A DNA stretch of 64,000 bases from contig DBXY01000017.1 of assembly GCA_002309765.1 (NCBI GenBank), positions 61,195 to 125,194 of the forward strand. Direction: 5' to 3'. The first letter of the stretch is position 1, and each line of letters begins with the position of its first letter. A model generated the notes under the pieces. That model was not told the origin of the DNA and ran no database searches. It saw only the letters and a program-made list of their open reading frames with translations. This document shows, piece by piece, positions 16,331 through 26,694 of the stretch. Source of the stretch: Verrucomicrobia bacterium UBA1200. GTDB taxonomy: Bacteria > Verrucomicrobiota > Kiritimatiellia > RFP12 > UBA1067. The position numbers and the translations under genes were made by a program.

Positions 16331-19300
16331 ATGGGAAATCGATGGGCAATCCTTTGCGGCGCGTTTATTTTCCTGTATGCATCCGTCCTCGGAGCGGATG
16401 TTGTCTCACCGCTTGTCATCTCAAAACTGCTCACGGCTCCTGTTCTCGATAAGGGTGGGTATATCGAAGTCAGGAACATCTCGGCAGACGAAACGGTTTC
16501 GCTTGATGGCGTAAGGCTCGAAGGGGATGTCGCCTTCGACTTCCCCTCAGGCACCCGGCTCGCGCCGCTCGCCTGCCTCGCCCTCGCCGCGGACGATGCG
16601 ACGTATGCCGCGCTTTATCCGACGGCTCCCGCGCCGCTCGGCGTCTATACGGGATCGCTTCCCAAAAACGGCGGAGAGGTGCGGCTCGTCCGTGCGGCGC
16701 GCGGGAGCGAATTCGCCGATCCGGTACTCGACCGCGTCGCGTGGAGCGCAGCCTGGGGCTGGCCCACACCGGCGGCGGGGCAGCCCCTTGTGCTGATCCG
16801 GCCCGGGGAGGACCGTTCGACCCCAGCCAACTGGATCGCGATCGACGCAAATTCACGGATCAGCCGCGTCCTGGTCGACTGGAACGCTACGTGGCGCTAT
16901 CTCTGCGCGGCCGCCGCAGAGGGTTGGCAGACACCGGGCTTCGACGATTCGTCGTGGGCGACGGGTGCGGGACCCCTCGGCTATGAAACCGCGTCGGGTT
17001 GGGAACATCCGCTCGTGACGACGTTCAGCCTTGAGAAAGGGCGAATCACCTACTATTTCCGCACCACCTTCACGAATGACGGCTCGATGACCTTTTCGGA
17101 ACTTTCGCTCCACTACATGGTGGATGATGCGGCGCGCTATTTTCTCAACGGTGTCGAGGTCGCGCGTTCCGCGCTGCTCAAATCCGGCGAGGTGACGGAC
17201 GAAACGCTCGCGTCGGGTGCGGTAGACCCTGAAGGTGTCGTCTACGGGCCGGTTTCCCTCTCGCTCGCCAACCTAAGGACGGGCGTCAATACGCTTGCCG
17301 TCGAGGTCCACCAGAACGATACCGGCAGTACAGATCTGGTGACGGGCACCTGTCTTTCGGCCGCATACGCGCCCGGCATCACACCGCTTCCAGGCGTGCC
17401 ATGCGATGTCACCGCTTTCAGGCCGCGTGTGCCCGGTCTGCGTATCGTTTCGCTTGGATCGGACAGCGCGACGATCCGCAACGATGATGCCGAAGCGCTC
17501 TCTCTGGAGGGCTGGTCGCTTGGCGACGTGATGCTCTCCGGACAGTTGGGAGCCGGGGCGACGCGCACGGTCTCCCTCACTCCGCCCTCGGGTTTTCTCC
17601 TCCTGCGCGGCCCCTTCAACGGCGAAACGCTCGTTGTCGATGCCGTCCCATCGCCGGCCAGATCCGCCTCCGGGATCGTCATCAACGAGGTCGCGGCGCA
17701 GAACGCACTCGTCGTCAATCCGGTGACGGGTACCTTTGACGATTGGTTTGAACTGGCCAATCCGCAGAATGTCGCCGTGGACCTCTCCGGATGGCTCGTC
17801 ACCGACACGCTCGCCGCGAGTGACCCGCCTGAACCGAACACCCGCGCCTCGAAGTCGTTGACGATCCCCTCCGGTGTCGTGCTGCAGCCGGGTGAACACC
17901 TGCGGATCTGGACGGGGGGAGACGTGACGAACGAAACGGATCGGATTTCGAATCCCGCCGCGCTCCAGGCACCGTTCGGTCTCAACAAGCGTGCCGACGC
18001 AATCTACCTTTTCGATGCGGGCCTGCGTCTCGTCGATACCGTCGAGTGGAAGGAGGAGTTCGCCCCGACGAATTCCCTCGGCCGCTGGCCGGACATGACA
18101 GGCGACTGGAGCTTGCTGCCCGTTCCAACGCCGGGATTGCCGAATCGTCCGCCGCGCTTCACCCAAGCCCTCATCCCCGCACCCACGCCCGTTTCGCTCG
18201 CTCCCGGCGAAAGCCATTCGTTCACGTGCGATACGCCATCCGATGTCACTTGGCGGATTCTGCCCGTCGATGAACTCTCGCCCGTTCCCTCCGCCTTTGC
18301 GTTGGACTCCCTTACGGGCACCGTGACCTGGCAGGGCGCGGCGACAGGCGCCTACCGGGCCATGCTCTGTGCCTTCAGCGGCGACACCTGCATCGACGCC
18401 GTGTGCATGGTCGTGACGGTGCGCGCATTGGATACGGTGAAACCCGTCCTTCGGACGAACGCCTTCCGCTCGGACAACCGAGAGCTCTTTCTCACCTTCT
18501 CGGAACTTCTGGGAGAGGCGGCGTTCGACCCCGCAACGTGGATGGTGAACGCGGCCAGCGTGCAAGCCGTGCGGCCTATCGCAAACGGAACAGGCGTCGC
18601 GCTCCTCCTCTCGGATTCACTTGCGCCCGGAAGCGACTATACGCTTTCGGCGGCAGTGCCGGATACAGCGGGAAATGTGCTTGCGCTTGAGCAAACGTTC
18701 CGCGTGCCCTACCTTCTCGCGCCGCCGGTCTCGGCCGTGCGAGGCGTGCGCGAGCCTCTCGGCCCCGCCTCCCGCCGCAATCCGCTTGCCGTCACCGAGA
18801 TCGCCGCATGTCCTCCCGCGCGGCCGGACGGCCGCGACCTGCGCTTCGTCGAAATATACAATTCGGCTCCCTACCCGCAACGCGTGGGCGGCTACACGCT
18901 TTCGGGCGGGCTTTCGTACACGTTCCCGGAAGGCGCGCAGATTCCGGCCCAGACCTTTGTCGTCATCGCGCCGTCGCCGGAAGACGTTGCGTCCGTCTAT
19001 GGTCTTTCAGACGTACGCGGGGCGATTGACAGTGGTTTCTCGCCCACGGCCAAGATCGAGCTGCGCGACGAGATCGGCGCGCAACTGGCGAAGATCGAGC
19101 CCTCCGGAAAATGGCCCTGGCCGGCTGGAGCGAACGGAAGCGGGCATTCACTCGTCCTGGCGCGCCCCACCTACGGGCACGCCGATCCGAAGGCCTGGAG
19201 CCTTTCCGCGCATCCGGGCGGCTCGCCCGGCGCGGACGATCCCGCGCCTGACGAAGAGGGCGCGCTCGTGCTCATAAACGAGTACCGTGCGCATACCCCC

Positions 19301-22300
19301 GAGGCGGAAGGCTACATCGAACTCGTCAACATCGGCTACGAGGCGTTCGACCTTACGGGATGCCAGCTTGCGATCGCGGGATCTTCCGTCGGCTACACAA
19401 TCCCATCCGGCGTCATTCCCGCGCACGGCTACGCCCTCTTCACGGAGGAGACGCTCGGCTTCCGTCTGCCGGGCACGGCGTGCGATGTTCTGCTGCAACG
19501 GAGCGAGGCATCCGGCGACAAGGTGATTGACGCCTTCCGCGTTCCTAATCTGGAACTTGACCGCGCCTTCGGACGTACGCCCGACGGAGGGCCGATGTGC
19601 GCGCGCCTGGCGCATCCGACGCCGCTCGCGCGCAATACCTTGCGTGAAATCCCACCCGTCGTGCTCAACGAGATTATGTACAATCCGATCTCAGGTTCGT
19701 CCGACGACGAATACGTTGAACTGCTCAACCTGACGGACGAGGCGATCGATCTCGACGGCTGGACGCTTTCCGGCGGCATCGACCATACGTTCTCTACGGT
19801 GATTCCCGCACGGGGATTCAAGGTCGCCCCGGCGAAGAAATCCGCTTTCAAGGCGCTCTATCCGAAACAGACCGACTGCCTGGACGACGGTGCCTACAGC
19901 GGCTCGCTCGGCGACCGCGGCGACACGGTCCGCCTCCGTTGCCCGATGATGGTTTGGGATGCCGAGACGGACGAGCCGGTCCTGAAGAATGTCGTTCTTG
20001 AAGAGGTGACCTATTGCGACGGGGGGCTTTGGGGCCATTGGGCCGATGGCGGCGGCAGTTCGCTTGAGCGTGTCGATCCGCGCGCCGACGCGCGTCTCGC
20101 CGCCGCATGGGCCGACAGCGACGAGAGCGGCAAGTCGGATTGGAAAACGATCTCGTTCACGGGGCCGCTCGAATACGGGCGCCCGTTCGAACTGGGATCG
20201 ACCGGGAAGGGCTACGGCGAGCCGCTTCGCGTGGAGATCGGCCTCTACGGAGAGGGCGAATGCCTGGTCGATTCCGTGCACGTCGCGATGGAGGGGGGCG
20301 CGAACTACGTGCTTAATCCCTCGTTCGAAGAGCCGAACTCCTCTTGGTCGTGGGTCGGCACGCATCAGGATTCGCGAATCGAGACCTGCAGTGACACCGA
20401 CAATGGCGCGCGGGTTCTCCACTTGCGGGCGAGCGGACGCCTCCACACTGGGGGCAACGGCGTGCGCGGGCTTTTTGAAGAGCAGATGCCAACGAACGGG
20501 CACGCGACGGTGTCGATGCGCGTGAAGTGGCTCGCCGGTTCGCCCGATGCGCTGCTGCGCGTGCGCGGCAACTGGATCGAGGCATCCGGCACAACCCTTA
20601 CCACCTTCGCGCTCGGTTCGCCCGGCAAGCGTAACTCGCGCGCGGGTACGGCGGTGCCGGACGTGACGGAGTGTTTCCATCTGCCGGCGATGCCCCGTGC
20701 GGATGAGATGGTGCAGGTTTGGGCGCGCATCAACGCTCCCGACGGTCTCACGTCCGTCACGCTCGAATGGGCGTTCGACGATAGCCTTTCGACGAACCGC
20801 GTGACGATGTTGCCGTCATCGGGAGGATGGTACCGCGGGATTATCAGCGGATCGTTCCCTTCGGGTACGCTTGCGGCCTACCATGTCGTCGCCGTCGGCG
20901 CGAACGAGTATCCGCGCGCGGCCGTCTTCCCGGAAGGGCGCGACTGTCTCGTGCGCTGGGGCGAGAGTACCATTGAGAAAGCGTTCGGCACCTACCGCGT
21001 GTGGATGACCAAGCGCGCCATCGCCGCCTGGACGGCGCAAAACAACGACAACAACAAGCCCAATCCTTTTACGTTCGTCTACGGAAACGGCGAGCGCATC
21101 ATCCAGCGGGCCGGCATGGTCTACGGCGGTTCCCCGCTCCACATGCAAAGTTACAGCAAGCCGTTCAGCGGCGACATCGATTACATTATGGACTTCCCCA
21201 AGGATGATCTCCTGCTCGGGGATGACGGCGCCATATTGTGCACCATCTATGAAAGCTCCGAGGTGATGGAGCAGTTCAACTATTCGCTTCTGCGCAAATT
21301 GGGCCTGCCGAGCCTCTACCGCCGTTACGTGCGCCTCGTCGCCAACGGCAAAGTCCAGTCGGGCCGGGGCATTGTCGAAGACACCGAAAAACCGGGCGGC
21401 GACATGCTAAAGCACTGGTATCCCGATGACAAGTCAGGCCAGCTCATGAAGATCAACGAGTGGTACGAATACGACATCGACAGCTACGCGAAGTTTTCGA
21501 AGTCGTATGATTTCACCACGCATCTCCAGCCGGGCGCTACGCTCGAAGCCTTCCGGACGACGGACGAGACGGGCGCGGTGTGCTACAGGACGGCGCGTTA
21601 CCGCTGGCACTGGCAGCGGCGCTCTTACAAGAATTTCGAACCGAGCGACTACACCGAATTCTGGAAACTAGTCGATGTACTCAACGCGCCTTCGCCCTCT
21701 CTCGACACCGTGAGGCAGGTGGTCGATCTGGATGCTTTCCTTGGCGTGCCGGCCGTCAACCATTTCGTCGGAAACTGGGATACGTACGGGTTTCAGCGCG
21801 GCAAGAACATGTACCTCTACAAAGGCGAGGCGGGATGGGGCCTCGTGGGATGGGATATGGATATCGGTCTTGACGCCGACCAGTCAAGCCGCGTGATCGA
21901 CCCGCAACGCATTTCCGCAAGCGACATACGCGATCCCGTGTTCCGCGCGTTCCTGCGGCGGCCCGATGTCTCCCGCTGGTGGTGGCGCAAAGTGATCAAG
22001 CTCCTTGAGGCCGCCGCGCCCGGTTCGGAGGAACGCGCCGAGGCCGAGGCGAAGAATCTGGCACTGCGCGCGGACGGCATCAGCGCCGGCAATATAACAA
22101 ACCGCTTTACCAACATCACGGCCCGCTACGATAGCGTGGCGTCACAGCGCGCGGCGGTCGACGCGGCGGCGTTTCGTCTCGTGTCGCCGCAGCCGGGTTC
22201 GACAACGACGATCGCCTCAAGCGTCTGCACGCTCGAAGGCGTCGCGCCGTTTCTGGTAACGGAGATCGTCTTTGACGGCGCACCCCTTGCGCTCGCATGG

Positions 22301-24778
22301 ACCACGCCGACGAATTGGGTCGCGCAACTGCACCTGAAGGTACCCCGCACGGCGCTCACGCTTGTGGCGCGCGGCGAGGACGGCGCGGAACTGGGCCGCG
22401 CGTCGGCCGAGGTTGTCACGACGGCACCTGTCGGCGAGGAGGCGGACGGGTTGGTTGTCTTCTCGGAGATCCTCTCGCGGCCGTCCCGCGCGGGCGGCGG
22501 CTATGTTGAACTGCGCAACCTCTCCGCGTCTGTTTCGTGCGATCTCGGAGGCTGGTATCTTGAAGGCGACGCCGAAGCGCTCTTCCCGCCGGGAACGATT
22601 CTTGCGCCGGGCGCATGCCTTGTCGTCGCCGAGAATCCGGCCGTCTTCGCTGAGGTTTTCGGCCATGCGGTGACGCCGGCGGCCATCTTCACTTCGGCTT
22701 TGCCGACGGCGGGTGAGCTGCGCCTCCGGCGGCCGGCGAAAGGAGGGGAACTTGCCGACCCTGTCATCGACCGCGTGGCGTGGGGCGGAACAGGGTGGCC
22801 CGCGGCGGCGGCCGACGAACCCTTCGTCTTGCTCGACGCGCGCGCCGAGAACAACGCGCCCGCGAATTGGACGAACCGCATCGTCATCGTGCGCGAGCCG
22901 GAACCGGCAAAATCCCTTATCGGACTCGACCACGGCTGGCGCTACTGGACGGGGGGCTTCCCCGGCGCGGAGTGGACAACGCCGGAATTCAACGACTCGG
23001 CCTGGCCGACGGGCATGGGTCCGCTGGGGCATGATAGGGACAGCAAGAACTGGGCTATACCGATTCGCACGGATTTCCCGATGACCTCCGGGCGCATCAC
23101 CTACTATTTCCGCGCGACCTTCACGAATTCCGTGCCGATCAACGAGGCGCGGCTACTCCTCTCTTATTTCGTCGATGACGGCGCCGTCATCTATCTCAAC
23201 GGCAGGGAAATGGCGCGTTCCTCGCTGATGCCCGACGGCGTTGTGGCCGATTCCACGGTGGCCCGGGACGCGCAGGGCGCGGAAGGGGTCTTCGAGGGGC
23301 CGTTCGCGCTTGAGGCGGAGGGGCTGCGCCTGGGCGAGAATGTGCTGGCGGTGGAGGTCCATCAGAACGGCGGGTCGAGTTCGGATCTCTCCTGGTATGG
23401 GCTTCTTTCCGTCACAAATGTCGTTCCGCCGGCGGGGACGCCGGGCGTGCCGGATGATTTCACCGCCCCGATGGCCGTTCCGCGCGTTTATCTGAACGAA
23501 GTCGGCCCGGTGCAGACCGAACTCTACAATGCTGATACGACCTCCGTCTCTCTCTCGGGCTGGACGCTTGCGCAGGGCGAGACGCTTCTCCCCCTTGACG
23601 GCAACCTGGCTCCGGGCGCGTTCCGTTCGGTTCCGTTCGCGCGGGGCGAAGGTGAACTCCGCCTCCTGAAAGACGGCGCGGTTGTCGATCTCCTTCTTTG
23701 CGCCAATCTGAACGCCGAAGCCGTTTTCGGCCGTTTCCCTGACGGCACCGACGAGACGCGCCTTCTCAATCCCGAGACACCCGGCGCGGCCAACCGCAGC
23801 GATCCCCCCGACCGGCGCGTGGTGCTGAACGAGCTTATGTCGCAGAACGGGCTTTTCGAGAATCCCGCCACCGGCGAGAAGGACGACTGGTTCGAACTGG
23901 CGAACGTCGGTCTGGAGGCGGTCGATCTCGAGGGCTGGATCGTGACGGATACGCTCAAGAGCGAGAATCCGCCCGTGCCCTCGACGAAGGCGTCGAAGGC
24001 GCTGACATTCCCCTCCGGCGTTACGCTTGATCCGGGCGAGGTGATGCGCGTGTGGACTGGCTCGGCCGCCGCCGGGGAGCCCTTCGACCGGGAGAACCCC
24101 CAAGCGCCGTTCGGACTTGGGAAGTCCGGCGATCAAATCTATCTCTTCGATGCCGATCTGACGCTTGTCGACTCGGTCGCCTACACGCGGGAGATCGCCA
24201 AGACGAACGCATTCGGCCGTTGGCCGCACGGGACTGGCGGCTGGACGGTTCTCCCGATTCCCACGCCGGGTCTGCCGAACCGCCCACCGCGTTTCACCCA
24301 GGCGCTTGTCGCTTCGCCGGCCGTCCTCCGGCTGGAGGAGGGCGGAACCTGCTCGCTCACCAACACGCTCGACGGTGTGACGTGGGCACTCGTGCCGGCG
24401 GAGACGGGCCAAGGACTTGCCGAGGGACTTCGGGTCGATCCCCTTTCGGGTGTCGTCTCCTTTGAAGGCGGCATAGCCGGTTCAGCGTCGGCGGTTCTCT
24501 GCGCGTTTCAAGGCGAGACGTGCGTCGACGCCGTTACGCTCGTCTTTACCGTCACGCCGGCGGGGACGCTACACATTTCCGCGTTCACGTCGGTAAACGG
24601 GCTTTTGAGCCTTGCGTGGGAAACGCAGACCGGAGCGGCGTACATCGTCGAAACCGCGCCGACGCCCTACGGCCCCTGGAGTGAGGTGCCGAACACGTTG
24701 GTAACGTCATCGCAAGTCACGTTCAAGCCGCTTTCCGGCGTTTCGGCCGCCTTCTTCCGCGTGAAGCGCGTTAGATAG
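16331..24778 (+). CDS. Giant secreted lamin-tail/CotH-kinase protein (2815 residues)
   Basis: A signal peptide (1-22) leads into a modular protein. Lamin-tail-like domains (LTD) lie near residues 26-160, 447-587, 819-930, 978-1090, 1109-1230, 2040-2150 and 2495-2647. Two galactose-binding-like beta sandwiches lie near 182-333 and 2197-2353. A CotH-type kinase domain spans about 1554-1937 (IMDFPKDDLLLGDDG; LVGWDMDIGLD with the metal-binding acidic cluster). The C-terminus (about 2745-2815) ends FFRVKRVR, as in many Verrucomicrobiota exported proteins. The first 700 or so residues and residues 2037-2745 are homologous, so two similar arms flank the kinase. CotH proteins phosphorylate proteins outside the cytoplasm; the substrate here is unknown. 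It is transcribed divergently from the rhamnosidase cluster. The region appears richer in G+C than its neighbours by eye. Confidence 0.85.
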   Translation: MGNRWAILCGAFIFLYASVLGADVVSPLVISKLLTAPVLDKGGYIEVRNISADETVSLDGVRLEGDVAFDFPSGTRLAPLACLALAADDATYAALYPTAPAPLGVYTGSLPKNGGEVRLVRAARGSEFADPVLDRVAWSAAWGWPTPAAGQPLVLIRPGEDRSTPANWIAIDANSRISRVLVDWNATWRYLCAAAAEGWQTPGFDDSSWATGAGPLGYETASGWEHPLVTTFSLEKGRITYYFRTTFTNDGSMTFSELSLHYMVDDAARYFLNGVEVARSALLKSGEVTDETLASGAVDPEGVVYGPVSLSLANLRTGVNTLAVEVHQNDTGSTDLVTGTCLSAAYAPGITPLPGVPCDVTAFRPRVPGLRIVSLGSDSATIRNDDAEALSLEGWSLGDVMLSGQLGAGATRTVSLTPPSGFLLLRGPFNGETLVVDAVPSPARSASGIVINEVAAQNALVVNPVTGTFDDWFELANPQNVAVDLSGWLVTDTLAASDPPEPNTRASKSLTIPSGVVLQPGEHLRIWTGGDVTNETDRISNPAALQAPFGLNKRADAIYLFDAGLRLVDTVEWKEEFAPTNSLGRWPDMTGDWSLLPVPTPGLPNRPPRFTQALIPAPTPVSLAPGESHSFTCDTPSDVTWRILPVDELSPVPSAFALDSLTGTVTWQGAATGAYRAMLCAFSGDTCIDAVCMVVTVRALDTVKPVLRTNAFRSDNRELFLTFSELLGEAAFDPATWMVNAASVQAVRPIANGTGVALLLSDSLAPGSDYTLSAAVPDTAGNVLALEQTFRVPYLLAPPVSAVRGVREPLGPASRRNPLAVTEIAACPPARPDGRDLRFVEIYNSAPYPQRVGGYTLSGGLSYTFPEGAQIPAQTFVVIAPSPEDVASVYGLSDVRGAIDSGFSPTAKIELRDEIGAQLAKIEPSGKWPWPAGANGSGHSLVLARPTYGHADPKAWSLSAHPGGSPGADDPAPDEEGALVLINEYRAHTPEAEGYIELVNIGYEAFDLTGCQLAIAGSSVGYTIPSGVIPAHGYALFTEETLGFRLPGTACDVLLQRSEASGDKVIDAFRVPNLELDRAFGRTPDGGPMCARLAHPTPLARNTLREIPPVVLNEIMYNPISGSSDDEYVELLNLTDEAIDLDGWTLSGGIDHTFSTVIPARGFKVAPAKKSAFKALYPKQTDCLDDGAYSGSLGDRGDTVRLRCPMMVWDAETDEPVLKNVVLEEVTYCDGGLWGHWADGGGSSLERVDPRADARLAAAWADSDESGKSDWKTISFTGPLEYGRPFELGSTGKGYGEPLRVEIGLYGEGECLVDSVHVAMEGGANYVLNPSFEEPNSSWSWVGTHQDSRIETCSDTDNGARVLHLRASGRLHTGGNGVRGLFEEQMPTNGHATVSMRVKWLAGSPDALLRVRGNWIEASGTTLTTFALGSPGKRNSRAGTAVPDVTECFHLPAMPRADEMVQVWARINAPDGLTSVTLEWAFDDSLSTNRVTMLPSSGGWYRGIISGSFPSGTLAAYHVVAVGANEYPRAAVFPEGRDCLVRWGESTIEKAFGTYRVWMTKRAIAAWTAQNNDNNKPNPFTFVYGNGERIIQRAGMVYGGSPLHMQSYSKPFSGDIDYIMDFPKDDLLLGDDGAILCTIYESSEVMEQFNYSLLRKLGLPSLYRRYVRLVANGKVQSGRGIVEDTEKPGGDMLKHWYPDDKSGQLMKINEWYEYDIDSYAKFSKSYDFTTHLQPGATLEAFRTTDETGAVCYRTARYRWHWQRRSYKNFEPSDYTEFWKLVDVLNAPSPSLDTVRQVVDLDAFLGVPAVNHFVGNWDTYGFQRGKNMYLYKGEAGWGLVGWDMDIGLDADQSSRVIDPQRISASDIRDPVFRAFLRRPDVSRWWWRKVIKLLEAAAPGSEERAEAEAKNLALRADGISAGNITNRFTNITARYDSVASQRAAVDAAAFRLVSPQPGSTTTIASSVCTLEGVAPFLVTEIVFDGAPLALAWTTPTNWVAQLHLKVPRTALTLVARGEDGAELGRASAEVVTTAPVGEEADGLVVFSEILSRPSRAGGGYVELRNLSASVSCDLGGWYLEGDAEALFPPGTILAPGACLVVAENPAVFAEVFGHAVTPAAIFTSALPTAGELRLRRPAKGGELADPVIDRVAWGGTGWPAAAADEPFVLLDARAENNAPANWTNRIVIVREPEPAKSLIGLDHGWRYWTGGFPGAEWTTPEFNDSAWPTGMGPLGHDRDSKNWAIPIRTDFPMTSGRITYYFRATFTNSVPINEARLLLSYFVDDGAVIYLNGREMARSSLMPDGVVADSTVARDAQGAEGVFEGPFALEAEGLRLGENVLAVEVHQNGGSSSDLSWYGLLSVTNVVPPAGTPGVPDDFTAPMAVPRVYLNEVGPVQTELYNADTTSVSLSGWTLAQGETLLPLDGNLAPGAFRSVPFARGEGELRLLKDGAVVDLLLCANLNAEAVFGRFPDGTDETRLLNPETPGAANRSDPPDRRVVLNELMSQNGLFENPATGEKDDWFELANVGLEAVDLEGWIVTDTLKSENPPVPSTKASKALTFPSGVTLDPGEVMRVWTGSAAAGEPFDRENPQAPFGLGKSGDQIYLFDADLTLVDSVAYTREIAKTNAFGRWPHGTGGWTVLPIPTPGLPNRPPRFTQALVASPAVLRLEEGGTCSLTNTLDGVTWALVPAETGQGLAEGLRVDPLSGVVSFEGGIAGSASAVLCAFQGETCVDAVTLVFTVTPAGTLHISAFTSVNGLLSLAWETQTGAAYIVETAPTPYGPWSEVPNTLVTSSQVTFKPLSGVSAAFFRVKRVR

Positions 24779-24833
24779 ATAAAGGAGTATCCATCCGATA
24801 GGCTTAACGAAACGCATGACGTTTTGAGTGTCG

Positions 24834-26519
24834 CTATTCGACCTTCAGTGCCGACCACTGGGCAGCCTCGCAAAACCAACCGGTAGGCTGATTGAGCAAT
24901 TCGATGGTCACCTCCCGGCCTGCCCATGGCGCGAGATTAATCTCGAACGTCCGGAAATTCCTGTCGCCTTTCCCGCCGATATCGGTCGCCAAGATCGTCA
25001 CGTCGTCGACCTTCACAAGCAACCGGAAATCTCCCGTCGTGTTGGAGACGCGGAAAGACAGTGTCGGGTGTTCGGAAAGTTTCACCTTCCGGGAAAGAAC
25101 CGCCGGCTCGTCTTTCTTCGGCGGATGGGTCAGGAACACCCCCGTCTCGTTTACGACTTCTTCCCGATACCCCGGATTCATATCCGGCGCATTGGGGCCA
25201 GTCACCCATCCGGGATAGAAGTGGTCCAAAACCTTCTGCACGCGCCGCGTAGGATCGGGATCGTCGAAGCCCCGGGGATTCGGTCCGTTGATCGGGAATT
25301 TCAATTTTGCCTTCTCTTCCGGCGTGAAGACGGAGTTGGCGATCGGACCGGGTTCCCAGCTGAGGGCAAGCGCGTCGGGACGCGCAGCTTGGGAGGGAAT
25401 CAGAAAATACTCTTTACCGTCATCCCCGGTCTCAATCTTTCCCCCTTGCTGCAGGAGAATCTGGCGGGTGAGCTTCTCGCAGACCGCCATCAGTTCCGGC
25501 ACCGAGTAGGCGGTAAAGGAGAACTTCCGTTTCAAATCCAGCTTCTCAGTAAAACGGGCGGGGAGACGAGAAAATCCGATTGAAGCGAACAGCGGTCCCG
25601 CCGCGCTGGAGGGGTTACAGTCGGAATCGAACCCGCCGCGCATAGCGATCGTGATGGTCTTATCCAAATCCCCCTCGCCGTAGAGGAATCCGAGCAGAAC
25701 CATCGCCCCGTTGATCTTCACATCGATCCCGCCGTTGGAGCATTTCTGATAGGCGGGGTTCTTCCGGTACTTTTCAATACACTTCTGCCAGCACTTTTGC
25801 CAATCCTGAGGTTGCTCACGATGCCAAAGGAGCAGGTCACGAACCATCTCGGCATATTGGCTTTCCGCCGGAATACAGGCAAGTCCCGCACGGACAATAG
25901 CCTCCCGATCCTGCGTAAAAAAGGCTTCGGCGTACATACCGCCCATGAACTGGCCGCCATACACCCCGTCGCCATAATTCATCAAACGCCCGAACAGATT
26001 CCCCAGCCGGATAACCGAATTGGGCATACCGGGCGAAATGAGCCCCGCGAAATCGGCTTCGATTTGATAATCGATGTCGTTTGGGCAGGCGTTGAAAGCG
26101 GGATGGGAAGAGTCCGGCGGGGCAATCCCCCGACGAAGGTTCTTGCGTCCCGCCGCATTCGCGCACCAAAGCGCATATTCGCTGTTGGCGAAATCGAGTC
26201 CCGCCTGGCGGATATCGACATCCAGCCCGTACTCCTCCAACGTGCGAAGGAAAGTCATCTCGACGTACAAGTCATCCTGCCCGAACGCATCGTTAATCAT
26301 CTCGGGCCGCCAGACCGGCACCTTGTCAGACGGAATGATGGCATCGTTCCATTTGAACTCGGTCGGTGCGCCCCAGCAGACACCAGCGATCTGGCCGATC
26401 CACCCGCCCTTCATCTTGTCGCGGTATTCATCAACCGAAAGTTTCCTGAACTCAACGCCACGCGCCGTCATCCCCGCCAGGAGGATGACCGCCATCCAGC
26501 CATATCCCATCCGATTCAT
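24834..26519 (-). CDS. Exported ADP-ribosylglycohydrolase-family protein
   Basis: This 561-residue protein carries a signal peptide and the ADP-ribosylglycohydrolase (DraG/ARH) fold. It shows GGWIGQIAGVCWGAPTEF near the start, then GQDDLYVEMTFLRTL (the family has acidic metal ligands here) and the second metal motif AMRGGFDSDCNPSSAAG near residue 325. About 180 extra C-terminal residues look like a beta-sandwich carbohydrate-binding module. Secreted members of this fold in polysaccharide degraders have unclear substrates and may not act on ADP-ribose. The second of two adjacent ATGs is preferred because GGGGAG then lies 7 bases upstream. It is convergent with the CotH gene, 55 bases apart, with no feature in the gap. 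Confidence 0.83.
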   Translation of the reverse strand: MNRMGYGWMAVILLAGMTARGVEFRKLSVDEYRDKMKGGWIGQIAGVCWGAPTEFKWNDAIIPSDKVPVWRPEMINDAFGQDDLYVEMTFLRTLEEYGLDVDIRQAGLDFANSEYALWCANAAGRKNLRRGIAPPDSSHPAFNACPNDIDYQIEADFAGLISPGMPNSVIRLGNLFGRLMNYGDGVYGGQFMGGMYAEAFFTQDREAIVRAGLACIPAESQYAEMVRDLLLWHREQPQDWQKCWQKCIEKYRKNPAYQKCSNGGIDVKINGAMVLLGFLYGEGDLDKTITIAMRGGFDSDCNPSSAAGPLFASIGFSRLPARFTEKLDLKRKFSFTAYSVPELMAVCEKLTRQILLQQGGKIETGDDGKEYFLIPSQAARPDALALSWEPGPIANSVFTPEEKAKLKFPINGPNPRGFDDPDPTRRVQKVLDHFYPGWVTGPNAPDMNPGYREEVVNETGVFLTHPPKKDEPAVLSRKVKLSEHPTLSFRVSNTTGDFRLLVKVDDVTILATDIGGKGDRNFRTFEINLAPWAGREVTIELLNQPTGWFCEAAQWSALKVE

Positions 26520-26578
26520 CATGGAACTCCCCACAGCCAACTTCTGTACGCAAAGCTCAAACGGCATTCAATATGCGA

Positions 26579-26643
26579 CTCGCCGAGGACGGCTCGCCCT
26601 ACCATTTGGCGAACCTTCAGGTGGGGCGAACCCTCCGGGTGAG
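26579..26643. repeat. REP-like imperfect palindrome
   Basis: Two arms of about 24 bases (26579-26603 and 26620-26643) are imperfectly complementary, sharing the CTC-CC-AGG-TCGCCC-ACC pattern, with a short loop. The sequence looks unlike coding DNA and resembles dispersed palindromes of Verrucomicrobiota intergenic regions. No second copy was found in this window. Confidence 0.5.
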
Positions 26644-26694
26644 CCGCGCAGTTCAGATGCATTCCACAAAAAACAAGGTGCCTTACGACATCGG

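Noticed and set aside
19691..20680. Minus-strand frames of 300-430 codons inside the CotH gene
   Set aside because: They are antisense to a clearly coding frame, have no ribosome sites and show only Arg/Ala-rich text.
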